Origin: Methanospirillum stamsii
GTDB taxonomy: Archaea > Halobacteriota > Methanomicrobia > Methanomicrobiales > Methanospirillaceae
Direction: 5' to 3'
NCBI RefSeq assembly: GCF_003173335.1
Contig: NZ_QGMZ01000019.1
Span: forward strand, 27,538-91,537
DNA length: 64,000 nucleotides
In this document: positions 1 through 9,435 of the stretch, piece after piece
How positions within the stretch are numbered: position 1 is the first letter of the stretch
How the letters are laid out: the number at the start of each line of letters is the position of its first letter
Made by a program: the position numbers and the translations under genes
The notes under the pieces: model-generated
The model's input: only the letters and a program-made list of their open reading frames with translations
The model's database searches: none
What the model was told of the DNA's origin: nothing

Positions 1-29
1 AAACCGGGGAACCGTCATAAGCGGGATTT

Positions 30-866
30 TCATATTACCACCCTGATATTACTAACTTCAAAACCGCGCTCCGGAGTAATTTTTACTGCAAATTTCACAA
101 GATCGCGGTCTTCGAGGTGTATCATGACCCCTCGGAATTTCTCAATATACAAAACCCGCTGCCTTTTAGCGCTGGAAGACTCCTCCCATTTAAAGTGGAT
201 AACTGCATCCATCGCATCAGCAACTTCAATCTCCTGGTATTGATTTAAAATTCCTTTTGTCAGCATTAAATAAAATGTTGTATTCCATTTTTTCGAAACA
301 CGCTGCATTCCCCTGAGATACGCAGATAAATCAGGCCATTTGCCTGCAGCAATATATTGTGTTGCAATTTCAGTCAGAGAATCAATGATAACCATACTCT
401 GATGATTCACCTCATCCAGAGTGTAAGAAAGCGTAGTAAGGAGATTATCGTGGATTTTGCGGCGCGCCGTCATGCGTTCTATGATATCGTCATACTCCGA
501 ATACCATCCTATCGGAACCAGACTGGTATCAAAATAAATATCAGAAAGATCATCAAAAATTATCTTATCGATGTCAGATAGAAGATCATTGTGAAAGGAA
601 AGAGAGATCTCACGGATAATAGACTCTTTTCTCTTCGTGACCGTGATATATCGTATCTCTTTTGGAATCATCACCTTTCCGTTCGGATTGTCCTTCCCCA
701 TCATGTGAGACAGATGAATCATGGAGGTATATGCAAACTCATTCTTGCCAGATCCAATGTCCCCCTTCAGTAACACCACAGAGCCCGGAGGAATACCTCC
801 ATCAAAAACCGGATCAAGCGTTGATAACCCGGTTGGCATATGTTGTTCAATTTTTATTCCGGCCAT
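30..866 (-). CDS. KaiC/FlaH-like RecA-family ATPase
   Basis: A 278-residue single-domain RecA/KaiC-type protein. A P-loop-like sequence GDIGSGKN lies at residues 35-42, with Asn where Thr or Ser normally follows the lysine, and a hydrophobic Walker B-like strand ending IIDSL lies near residue 160. FlaH/ArlH and related KaiC-like proteins bind ATP with little hydrolysis and regulate a motor ATPase, and the degenerate loop fits that. It is transcribed divergently from a FlaI-like ATPase and a FlaJ-like membrane protein, so a regulatory role in that assembly machine is inferred. It could instead be a stand-alone KaiC-like signalling protein. The start is the ATG at 866. Confidence 0.7.
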   Translation of the reverse strand: MAGIKIEQHMPTGLSTLDPVFDGGIPPGSVVLLKGDIGSGKNEFAYTSMIHLSHMMGKDNPNGKVMIPKEIRYITVTKRKESIIREISLSFHNDLLSDIDKIIFDDLSDIYFDTSLVPIGWYSEYDDIIERMTARRKIHDNLLTTLSYTLDEVNHQSMVIIDSLTEIATQYIAAGKWPDLSAYLRGMQRVSKKWNTTFYLMLTKGILNQYQEIEVADAMDAVIHFKWEESSSAKRQRVLYIEKFRGVMIHLEDRDLVKFAVKITPERGFEVSNIRVVI

Positions 867-1104
867 TATTCGAAGATCCGATTACCACTATTTCATCAGA
901 ACTCATAAATTAATTCTTTGGAATGGAGATTAAGAAAAACTCAATTTTTATTATACTTACACCTTTTTGCAATTGAATGGTAAATGCAAAATCTTACAGA
1001 TATCCTATGTAATTGTGATTATTTTTATGCTATGATAGCATATGATATTTTTACGTGGTGCCTGGGGAACACCATTTTAATACCTATGTGTCTGGTGGTT
1101 TGTT

Positions 1105-3036
1105 ATGGGGGATGCCAAAATAAGTGATGATAGTAACGTTCCAAATAAAAAAAGTCGTTCAATTAAGATCAAAGTTCCCAGGTTCAGCCTTGGAAAATCT
1201 GCCCCCAAGGATAAAACAGATATTCAGAAGAAATCCATTCAGCTTCCTTTTTTAAAAGGTCCTGGAATCAGGAAAGTCCCTCATGTTGAACTTGAAAAGA
1301 AGGAAGTTACTGAAAACCAGGATAAAACGGCTGAAAAAGGATCCGGAATTACCAGGATTAAACTTCCTGTTTTAAACAAAGAAGAAGAGATCACTGCCAG
1401 AGAAAAGGATCTTCAGCAAACTTTTAAAACCGAAAAAGAGAGTGTCGACCCGGGATTTGAAAGAAAACTTTTAAGGAAACTTAGTGTTACCCAGAAAAGA
1501 GGATTTGAAACCTATGATATGGAAAAGCACAGGAGCCTTTTAGAGATAAAACTTCCCTATCCCTATGAATCTAAACAGGAATACTGGGTTGATCCAGGCC
1601 TTGCAAAAATAATTATTGCTAACAATCTAAAATCAAGATTAACAGAATATCTTCTTTTTGAACCCGAACTTACTCCTTTTGAGTATGAATTATTAGAGAG
1701 GATTCACGAGGATTTACGGGATGTCCTCATCCTTACTGATGAAGAACTAGGTATCGAGAGGAAAAAACTCCTTATCTCCAAGGTAATAGATCTTATCGAT
1801 TATTATGGAATACAACTAGATAAAAAGTCATTATTTAAGATTGAATATTACCTGATACGAAACTACCTTGGATGGGGAAGAATCAATGCACTCATGATTG
1901 ATCCACTCATCGAGGATATCTCATGTGATGGTGACAATGTCCCGATATTCCTGTTTCACCGGAAGGAACAGAATATTAAAACCAATATTTCATTTGATAC
2001 GAATTCGTTAATTTCACTCGCGATCACCCTGGCCCAGAGATCCGGAAAACACATCTCATCTGCAAATCCCATTGTTGATGCGACGATGCCTGACGGTTCG
2101 CGTCTGCAGCTGACATTCGGAACCGAAGTGACATCCCGGGGAACATCATTTACCATTCGTAAATTCAGGGAAACCCCATTTACTCCTGTAGACCTGATGG
2201 ACCTGCATACCTTTAACGTCGAAATGCTGGTCTACTTCTGGCTTTCCATTGAAAACAACAAAAGCCTTGTTTTTATCGGGGGCACTGCATCTGGAAAAAC
2301 AACATCGCTTAATGCCGTCTCACTTTTTATTCCTCCCCTGGCCAAGGTAATATCCATTGAAGACACGAGGGAAGTGACTCTCTTTCATGATAACTGGATT
2401 GCCAGTATCACAAGAGAGATAGTAGCCGAAGGAGGAGGAACCCAGGTAGACATGTTCATGCTCCTGAAAGCTGCAATGCGTCAGAGACCCGAGTATATTC
2501 TGGTCGGAGAAGTCCGGGGTCATGAAGCACAGACATTATTCCAGGCAATGAATACCGGACATACAACCTTTTCCACAATGCATGCAGGAAGCGTTGATGC
2601 AGCAATTCACCGGCTTGAAAATGAACCTCTGAATGTTCCAAGAAATATGCTCCAGGCCCTGAACATCATGAGCATCCAGAAACAGATCCAGATGGGACCT
2701 GACCGTGTCAGACGATGCGATGAAATTGTCGAGATTGCAGGTATTGATCCGGCTACCGGAAATATCATGGTCAATACAGTTTTTGAATATGATCCGGTCG
2801 GCGATGACTTTTCTTACACCGGCAGATCCCAGGTGCTTGGAGAGATTGCAGCATTTCATGGATGGGGTCCGGAAAAACTGGTTGAAGAGATGGACAGAAG
2901 GAAAAAGGTTCTTTCTGCAATTTGGGACCAGAATATCAGGGATTACATGACTTTTACCAAAGTAATCCAGGCATATTACATTGACAAAGATAATGTCATT
3001 AACAATCTTGATGATCTTTCCATAATTGTAGCATGA
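1105..3036 (+). CDS. Type II/IV secretion system ATPase (FlaI/GspE family)
   Basis: A 643-residue hexameric-type secretion ATPase. The first 130-150 residues are lysine-rich and low complexity. The catalytic half has a Walker A motif (GGTASGKTTS, about residues 391-400), followed by the Asp-box region, a Walker B-like ILVGEVRG near residue 464 and a His-box segment with MHAG. In archaea such ATPases power assembly of archaella or type IV pili. The start has a GGTGG ribosome site just upstream. Its stop overlaps the start of the membrane partner by ATGA, indicating translational coupling. No prepilin gene is visible next to it, so the filament or substrate is unknown. Confidence 0.88.
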   Translation: MGDAKISDDSNVPNKKSRSIKIKVPRFSLGKSAPKDKTDIQKKSIQLPFLKGPGIRKVPHVELEKKEVTENQDKTAEKGSGITRIKLPVLNKEEEITAREKDLQQTFKTEKESVDPGFERKLLRKLSVTQKRGFETYDMEKHRSLLEIKLPYPYESKQEYWVDPGLAKIIIANNLKSRLTEYLLFEPELTPFEYELLERIHEDLRDVLILTDEELGIERKKLLISKVIDLIDYYGIQLDKKSLFKIEYYLIRNYLGWGRINALMIDPLIEDISCDGDNVPIFLFHRKEQNIKTNISFDTNSLISLAITLAQRSGKHISSANPIVDATMPDGSRLQLTFGTEVTSRGTSFTIRKFRETPFTPVDLMDLHTFNVEMLVYFWLSIENNKSLVFIGGTASGKTTSLNAVSLFIPPLAKVISIEDTREVTLFHDNWIASITREIVAEGGGTQVDMFMLLKAAMRQRPEYILVGEVRGHEAQTLFQAMNTGHTTFSTMHAGSVDAAIHRLENEPLNVPRNMLQALNIMSIQKQIQMGPDRVRRCDEIVEIAGIDPATGNIMVNTVFEYDPVGDDFSYTGRSQVLGEIAAFHGWGPEKLVEEMDRRKKVLSAIWDQNIRDYMTFTKVIQAYYIDKDNVINNLDDLSIIVA

Positions 3037-4958
3037 TTGCCGGAAAATTTGTTAAACGGATGGTTTTCCGTAACCCGGATAAATACCACAATCTTCACAA
3101 AGACTTAATTGGTATCAGATCCGGACTGACCCTGGAACAGTTTTTAAACCAGGCAATACTCGTTTCTATCGGGGTCGGTATTTTTTGCGGGATTATTGGA
3201 TTTATCACTGGCTTTGCTCTTTTTTCTCTGGACCTTGGACTAAAACCTGAACTCTATAATGTCCTGAACATCTCCTTTGATCCGGATACCGGCGGACTTC
3301 CCATAATTATCATGGTCCAGGTACTCCTGGCCATTATCCTTTTTATCCTCGGAACATTTCTGACATATGTAATATACACCAACATACCTGCTTTATCCAA
3401 AAAAACCCGTGAGACAAAGATTACTATCGGTCTTCCAAATGCAGTCTCATATATGTACGCCATGAGAAAGGGTGGTGCCGAAATGATTACCATTCTTCGC
3501 TCAATATCAGAAATGTCGGCAATTTATGGAGAAATCTCTTATGAATTCAGACAGGCAGTACGAGATGCAGACTTTTTTGGATATGATATAATAAATGCGC
3601 TCAAAATGGTTGGTGAAACAACACCAAGCAGGAAACTTCGCGATTTTCTTCAGGATCTCATCTCAACGGTAGAAAGCGGAGGAAACCTTGCACAATTTTT
3701 ACAGGACAGAGTTTTCATCCTCCAGGAAGAGGCGAAATTTGAACAGAAACAATTTCTTCAGTTTCTGGGTCTGGTCGCAGAGATATATGTGACAATCTTT
3801 ATTGCAGGGCCCCTCTTTCTCATCGTCATCCTTGTTGTCATGGGAATGATGGGATCATCAGCAATACTTGAATTATCGCTGATCGGATATCTGGTCCTCC
3901 CAATCGGTGCTACCATTTTTATTCTCATGATTGATACCATCTCCATAAAAGACGAGAATATTGTCAGATATGTGAAGGCAAAATGGCTCAACCAGTATAC
4001 CGATGTCCGGATTACAGAAACCGGAGGTGAAGAACATCTCTTTACCGCTATAGCAAGGTTTGACAAGATAAAACCATTAAAACGCTGGCTTGCAAATCCT
4101 ATCCAGGGATTTGTTCAGTACCCGGAATTATCGTTTTTTATCACCGTGCCAATCGCTCTGGCTTATGTAATTTTTATCTTTCTGACTATTCCGGCCGGAA
4201 CATTGGAAGACAACATCAATTACATCGACGACCAGTTGATGGTTGCCCTGCTTATTACCCTCATTCCTTTTGCGGTCTTCTATACCCGCTGGAACCAGAA
4301 GATAAGATCTTTAGAATCAATGATTCCGGATTTTCTTGATCGTATGGCAGGTATTAATGAAGTCGGGATAACCCTGACCCAGTCAATCTCAGTTATCGCA
4401 AGGGCAAACATGGGTATCCTGGGATATGAAATTAACCGGATTCATCGGGATATTGAGTGGGGTGCAAATTTCTCCGATGCTCTTATCAGGTTCGAACACC
4501 GGGTAAGAACAGCACTCATTGCAAGAACCGTCACCCTGATAACACGGGCAGCAACGATGAGCAGTTCCATCGCTTCATTACTCAGGATAGCAGCAAATGA
4601 TGCCCGAATGTCTGAAAACTTGCGTAGAGACCGATTTTCAGAGATGTTTATCTATACTGCTATTGTATACCTTTCATTTTTTGTCTTCATCTTCGTGATA
4701 GGGGTAATTAATACCCAGTTTCTCACAGTTCTGGCTGCGCAAAGCAAAGAAGGATTATCAATGGCCGGGCCTCTTTCAAATCTTGGTGCAACTTCTCTCA
4801 TTACAATGGACAGATTACTCTATCATATCTGCCTTATCCAGGGACTTTGTTCAGGTCTGATGGCAGGACTTATGGGCGAATCATCAATAAAAGCGGGTGT
4901 AAAGCACAGTTGCATCTTGATTATCGGTGCATTAATAGCCTTTAACTTCATGTTCTAA
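3033..4958 (+). CDS. Type II secretion F-domain / FlaJ-like membrane protein
   Basis: A 641-residue polytopic membrane protein, the membrane platform partner of the preceding ATPase. Two cytoplasmic T2SSF-like helical domains are visible, one beginning near residue 132 (GLPNAVSYMYAMRKGG) and a second near residue 429 (MIPDFLDRMAGINEVG). Each is flanked by strongly hydrophobic segments. This is about twice the length of bacterial single-domain GspF/TadB proteins and resembles the double-domain FlaJ/PilC-like proteins of Methanomicrobia. It overlaps the ATPase gene by four bases. The FlaI/FlaJ pairing is family knowledge. The function of this particular pair is inferred. Confidence 0.85.
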   Translation: MIAGKFVKRMVFRNPDKYHNLHKDLIGIRSGLTLEQFLNQAILVSIGVGIFCGIIGFITGFALFSLDLGLKPELYNVLNISFDPDTGGLPIIIMVQVLLAIILFILGTFLTYVIYTNIPALSKKTRETKITIGLPNAVSYMYAMRKGGAEMITILRSISEMSAIYGEISYEFRQAVRDADFFGYDIINALKMVGETTPSRKLRDFLQDLISTVESGGNLAQFLQDRVFILQEEAKFEQKQFLQFLGLVAEIYVTIFIAGPLFLIVILVVMGMMGSSAILELSLIGYLVLPIGATIFILMIDTISIKDENIVRYVKAKWLNQYTDVRITETGGEEHLFTAIARFDKIKPLKRWLANPIQGFVQYPELSFFITVPIALAYVIFIFLTIPAGTLEDNINYIDDQLMVALLITLIPFAVFYTRWNQKIRSLESMIPDFLDRMAGINEVGITLTQSISVIARANMGILGYEINRIHRDIEWGANFSDALIRFEHRVRTALIARTVTLITRAATMSSSIASLLRIAANDARMSENLRRDRFSEMFIYTAIVYLSFFVFIFVIGVINTQFLTVLAAQSKEGLSMAGPLSNLGATSLITMDRLLYHICLIQGLCSGLMAGLMGESSIKAGVKHSCILIIGALIAFNFMF

Positions 4959-4986
4959 AAAACAGAATCAAAAATTTTCGATGGTA

Positions 4987-7158
4987 TTATTGATATTGTG
5001 CAACAGAAGAGGCCATATTAGAACGACGCCATTCCCTAAACCGAAGGCGGGTATCCCATATTAATTCCCGAAGACCGCTTTCAGATGAATCCAGCAGATC
5101 GGAAAGGGGCTTTGTGGCCCTTTGATCATTCATTTCATATAACAGAACAGCAACCCACGCCCGGCGATTCAGAGGTCCACGATATAAAAGGGGAATAAGA
5201 ATCTCTATTGTCTGAGGTCCCAGTTTAAGGATTTCAGCTGCCGCCTGCATGGCCTGCATCGGATCATCAAGGTTGGAAAGATATTCAGAGATATCATGAG
5301 GTTTAAGAGAAACCTGCTCTGCAGACCATCCCTGTCTGTCACCAGTTACCGGCGTAGGATCTTTTTGGTATTCAGCCAGTTCACTTTCTGCCAGGAGTCG
5401 GGTCAGGTGAGTATTTTCTGTATCCAGACGCATAATCCGGGATGCCAGCGCTGAATTCTCGGATTCCTTCCCGGCCAGTTTCGCAGATAAACTTTGAATC
5501 TGGCGATACAATGCATGAACCGGTTCTTCTTTATCTTCCCGGATGGTTTTTTCGAGCAAAATCAGTCGTGAACGGATTCTCTCCAGCTCTGAACGAAGAG
5601 CTTCATTGTTACCACTGATAAGAGAGATATGCCGGTCCCTTTCTGCAAGATCCCGGGATTTAGATTCCAAATGCTCTTTCCATTCTTCCATCCCCTTAAT
5701 ATGTTCCTCATGAAGATGCGCAATCTCATCCCGGTATTCCTGTTCACGCTGGTTTTTCTGTTCGATTGTATGGGTAAGTCCGGTGAGATCAGATTGCAAG
5801 TCCTGAATTTCTAAAGAGAGTCTGGATATTTCATGTGCAGCAGCATCTTCCCGTTCTTCTGCCTGATTGATGAGGAGGAGCTCCTTCTGCTGCAATTCAT
5901 CAATTGTTAATTCCAGAGAGGAGATCTTTTCATCATTTTCACGTATTATCGTACCGATATCAGCTTCAAGTGTTGTCCGGACATGTTCTGCCCTGGAAAT
6001 TTCCTCATCCTTCTCTTCAATAATCCCGGATAATTCTAATATACGATCTTCAAGTCTTCCCCTGAGATCTTCCATTTGATCCCGGAGTTTATCACCTTCC
6101 CTGACCTTTTCTGCTAAATCAGTCTGATAATGCTCATTCTCCTGAATAAGATCAGATATCCGGGATTCAAGACTGAAACGAAGGGCATCCATATCCGCCC
6201 TTAATGTATCAATCTCCTGACTCTTTGTGGATATATCATTCAGGTGTTGCTCAATACTCTCACGCAAACTATTGTTTTCCCTTTGAAGTTCAGAAATTAG
6301 TTCAAGATTCTTTGTATTTGTTTCATTAATCCGGGAGTTTTCAGTCTCCAGACTCGTAATTTTTACATCCCGTTCTGAAATGATGTCAGCACTGGTTTTT
6401 TCTAAGGAAGAGATCTGATTCTGGAGATTCCCGATAACATTCTCCATCTTTTCAGATTTTTGGGCAAAATCAGATTCAATCTTTATCCGTTCTCTATGTT
6501 CCAGGTCAAGGATATCATTCAGTTCCTCAAGGATTTTTTTCTGTTTTATCTGCTCTTTTATGGTATCCTGTTCTAACGCTATCTTATTTTTTAATTCATT
6601 TGCAAGTGCCCGCAGTTCTGAATCCTTTCGTTCAATCTCGTCTTTTAAAGTGGATATTTGTTTAGAATAGTGTATTGAAAGATTCTTATATTCCGTTTCA
6701 CTTTTTTCCCGTTCATTTACTATTTCAGCCTGAAATTCGGAAATTTTTTCCTTTGTAAACTCCGATTCCTCAATTAGCTGCAGCTGAAAACGACGGTTTT
6801 TCTCTTCCAGCTCTAACAGAGTCTGATTCTTTCTGGCAATCTCACCATCATATTTTTCGATTATTTCCTCCAGATGTGAAATTTTTCCGGAAAAATCTAA
6901 TTCAATCTGTTCTTTAACCTTTTCTAACTCATCACGTTCTTTTTTTGACTCCCTTATCTGCGCCTCAAACTTTTTTTCTGATTTGGCGGCGTTGTCCTGA
7001 ACTTTTTTTATCTTTTTATTCAAATCTGATATTTTATCTTCAAACTGGTGAATGATTACATCAGATTCATGTTCCAGCCGGGTTATTATTGCAACCAGTT
7101 CTTCGTTCTTTTTTTGTAATGATACCAGTTCATTCAGAATAGATTCCGCTAAATCCAT
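4987..7158 (-). CDS. Long coiled-coil protein with C-terminal HEAT-like domain
   Basis: I do not recognise a specific family. About 600 of 723 residues form a continuous, highly charged heptad-type coiled coil rich in Glu, Lys, Ile and Leu, reminiscent of SMC, Rad50 or filament proteins but without any ATPase head. After about residue 630 the composition changes to a compact helical segment (LSNLDDPMQAMQAAAEILKL and LYRGPLNRRAWVAVLLYEM) that looks like one or two HEAT-like repeats. I place the start at ATG 7158 because a G-rich ribosome site lies just upstream; a GTG 12 bases earlier is the alternative. It lies upstream of a chemotaxis receptor on the same strand. A cytoskeletal or scaffold role is speculative. 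Confidence 0.7.
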   Translation of the reverse strand: MDLAESILNELVSLQKKNEELVAIITRLEHESDVIIHQFEDKISDLNKKIKKVQDNAAKSEKKFEAQIRESKKERDELEKVKEQIELDFSGKISHLEEIIEKYDGEIARKNQTLLELEEKNRRFQLQLIEESEFTKEKISEFQAEIVNEREKSETEYKNLSIHYSKQISTLKDEIERKDSELRALANELKNKIALEQDTIKEQIKQKKILEELNDILDLEHRERIKIESDFAQKSEKMENVIGNLQNQISSLEKTSADIISERDVKITSLETENSRINETNTKNLELISELQRENNSLRESIEQHLNDISTKSQEIDTLRADMDALRFSLESRISDLIQENEHYQTDLAEKVREGDKLRDQMEDLRGRLEDRILELSGIIEEKDEEISRAEHVRTTLEADIGTIIRENDEKISSLELTIDELQQKELLLINQAEEREDAAAHEISRLSLEIQDLQSDLTGLTHTIEQKNQREQEYRDEIAHLHEEHIKGMEEWKEHLESKSRDLAERDRHISLISGNNEALRSELERIRSRLILLEKTIREDKEEPVHALYRQIQSLSAKLAGKESENSALASRIMRLDTENTHLTRLLAESELAEYQKDPTPVTGDRQGWSAEQVSLKPHDISEYLSNLDDPMQAMQAAAEILKLGPQTIEILIPLLYRGPLNRRAWVAVLLYEMNDQRATKPLSDLLDSSESGLRELIWDTRLRFREWRRSNMASSVAQYQ

Positions 7159-7320
7159 ACAGCCCCCCACAAGCTCATGGAATGATCTCTGTTTATAGTA
7201 CCTTCTTCATCAGGCTGATAAATGATTCCATAAAAAAAAGCCAGTACATGTCTTATTTCAAAGCCTGAATAAAAGAAAAGTGTCATGAGTTATTTATCAA
7301 AAAAAATTTATGCGCGAATA

Positions 7321-8904
7321 TCAGAGGTTAAACCGGGACATAGACTCAGATACCTGCTCTGCAATCCCTGAAACCTTGTCAACAATATATTTTAACTCCT
7401 TAACTGATACGGAGGTATCATTAATTGCCGATGCAGAATCAACCGCTTCTTTTGCAGTATCCTTTAGCATTGCTGAAACTTCATGCATACTACTGGTGAT
7501 CTCTTCTACTGCTGCGGCCTGTTCTTCATTCATACTTGCGACCTGTTCAATGTTTTGGGATATTTCCTCAACTGAACCGGCCATTTTTCCAAAAATTGCA
7601 AGAGTATCCGATAGAAGAACATTTCCATCACGGACAGCAACAGTTGCTCCACTTACTGCGTCCGCTGCTTTTTGAGATTGTTTCTGAAGGCCTCCAATCA
7701 TATCTGTTATCTTTTCTGCGGACTGCCGGGACTCCAGAGCAAGTGCTTTCACTTCCGAGGCAACCACTGCAAATCCCCTGCCCATCTCACCCGCCCGTGC
7801 AGCTTCAATAGCTGCATTGAGTGCAAGCAGATTGGTCTGGTTCGCAATATCGGTAATCACCCTGACTATCTCATCAATCTTTTTCATTTCACCCTGGATA
7901 TCTCCAATCAGGCGATCTGCCTCCTCTGCACTGGTGGTAATATGACCCATCCCTTCTTCTGCTTTTTTAGCAAATTCAGAGCCCTCTCTTGCCATCCGGG
8001 TGCCTTCATGTGCAAGCCGTGATACAGATTCCGCCTTTTGAGAGACATCGCCCACAGTGACAGACAAATCTTCCATTGCCCGGAGAACCTGTCTGACTCC
8101 GGCATCACTCTGCTCAGTGTTTTCAGATACTGCGGATGAATTTTTGGCGACCTGTTCAGAATTGCTCGCAACTTCAATAACGCTAGCATTGGCTTTCTCT
8201 GCATTTACGGATAAATCGACAATCTCCTGGTTGATTATCCGGAATGCATCATTCACCTGTAATCCGGTAGTATTAAGAGAATCTTTTAGCCGTTTCCATT
8301 CTCCTCTTACCTTTATAGAATCATCAAACCGTGCTGAAAAGTCATATGAAGCAAACTGCCCGGAAATTCGAACCGCTTCCTGTAATGGGACCTTTACCCC
8401 ATGGACAATATCCCGGACCTGATTGGTGAAGTTTCCAAAAATTCCTATGTTATCTGGAATAGAAATCTCTTCATCCATTTTTCCTTCGAGTATACAATTG
8501 GAGACAAGAGAAAGAGTATGGGATACTTTGGATATATCATCCCTTATCACATTGAATGATTTATAAAGGGTCTGTGCGGATGTTTCAAGGGATTCAAAAT
8601 TGCCTTCCCGCTTTGGCGGTTCTAATACAGTCGTAGAATCTCCCCTTGAAAGCCGGTCACAGGCATCTCCAAAGGCTTTTAAATAGACGGAACAGGTATG
8701 TTCAATCGCTTCTGCATCAGCAGCTTTTTGTTCATAATCACGACTGATGGTGCGTATCTTTTCCTGGCAGGTATCAAGAACAGAGTTGAAGGCACGTGCG
8801 AGATCTTCATTCCCGTCAGAACGGGTTGAGGATGCAATCCGTACATCAAAATTTCCCTTTTTTAACTCTTCTATCGCGGAAAAGATCTCTTTTGACAACT
8901 CCAT
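7321..8904 (-). CDS. Soluble methyl-accepting chemotaxis protein
   Basis: A 527-residue receptor that signals through CheA/CheW. The MCP signalling hairpin is unmistakable near residue 365 (NQTNLLALNAAIEAARAGEMG, followed by RGFAVVASEVKALA). Ala/Glu-rich methylation helices lie on both sides. The N-terminal half has HAMP-like stretches (for example IEELKKGNFDVRI). I see no membrane-spanning segment or signal peptide, so this is a cytoplasmic receptor that may sense an internal state or form soluble arrays. It lies downstream of the long coiled-coil gene in the same direction, about 150 bases away. No che genes are visible in the window. Confidence 0.9.
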   Translation of the reverse strand: MELSKEIFSAIEELKKGNFDVRIASSTRSDGNEDLARAFNSVLDTCQEKIRTISRDYEQKAADAEAIEHTCSVYLKAFGDACDRLSRGDSTTVLEPPKREGNFESLETSAQTLYKSFNVIRDDISKVSHTLSLVSNCILEGKMDEEISIPDNIGIFGNFTNQVRDIVHGVKVPLQEAVRISGQFASYDFSARFDDSIKVRGEWKRLKDSLNTTGLQVNDAFRIINQEIVDLSVNAEKANASVIEVASNSEQVAKNSSAVSENTEQSDAGVRQVLRAMEDLSVTVGDVSQKAESVSRLAHEGTRMAREGSEFAKKAEEGMGHITTSAEEADRLIGDIQGEMKKIDEIVRVITDIANQTNLLALNAAIEAARAGEMGRGFAVVASEVKALALESRQSAEKITDMIGGLQKQSQKAADAVSGATVAVRDGNVLLSDTLAIFGKMAGSVEEISQNIEQVASMNEEQAAAVEEITSSMHEVSAMLKDTAKEAVDSASAINDTSVSVKELKYIVDKVSGIAEQVSESMSRFNL

Positions 8905-9004
8905 ACCTCATCCCCTTAATTAATCCTACCATTATCTCATCCCGACAACTTATTAAATATGTAGGAACCGCCCTTTTTAAAAAAACGCAACCGTTATAAC
9001 TGCA

Positions 9005-9014
9005 TTATTTAAAT
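9005..9014 (+). promoter_or_regulatory. Candidate TATA element of the ATP synthase operon
   Basis: The sequence TTATTTAAAT lies about 90 bases upstream of the first operon gene, in an AT-rich 200-base gap between divergent genes. It fits the archaeal box A pattern, but other AT-rich matches occur nearby, so the choice is tentative. Confidence 0.3.
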
Positions 9015-9105
9015 CGCCTTTGAATTCTAATCCGGATTAAAACAATAACAAATATACTCATGACTGTCCACTTAAGTAATGAACCATCAATGAGAGGAGG
9101 GTTGG

Positions 9106-9435
9106 ATGAAAATTGAGGTCTTGAAGGATATCAGACTTGCAGAAGAAGACTACAAAAAGATGATTTCAGAGGCACAGGAAAAGCGCAAAACAATTACTAC
9201 CAGTGCCGAACTCGAAGCAGACAACATGATTCAGAAGGCTCATGCAGATGCGGAAGAGTTCAAAAAACAGCGGATTGCAGATGCACGGAAAGAGGCTGAT
9301 AACCGGTATCAGCGGATTGTCAGTGATGGAAAGGCTGAAGCAATGGCTCTGGAAAACAAGGGGCGGCAAAATCTGCCTAAGGCAGTAGACCTGCTCGTAT
9401 CTCGATTCCGGGAGCAGCTTAATGTTTCAACCTGA
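9106..9435 (+). CDS. ahaH: A-type ATP synthase subunit H
   Basis: A 109-residue, almost entirely helical, charged protein of the peripheral stalk. The Glu/Lys/Ala-rich right-handed coiled-coil pattern (EEDYKKMISEAQEKRK, DAEEFKKQRIADARKE) and first position in the operon match the H (G/AhaH) subunit, which pairs with subunit E to tether the catalytic head to subunit I. A strong GAGGAGG ribosome site precedes the ATG. The 3' end overlaps the start of the subunit I gene. As in other archaea the operon order is H-I-K-E-C-F-A-B-D. Confidence 0.88.
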   Translation: MKIEVLKDIRLAEEDYKKMISEAQEKRKTITTSAELEADNMIQKAHADAEEFKKQRIADARKEADNRYQRIVSDGKAEAMALENKGRQNLPKAVDLLVSRFREQLNVST

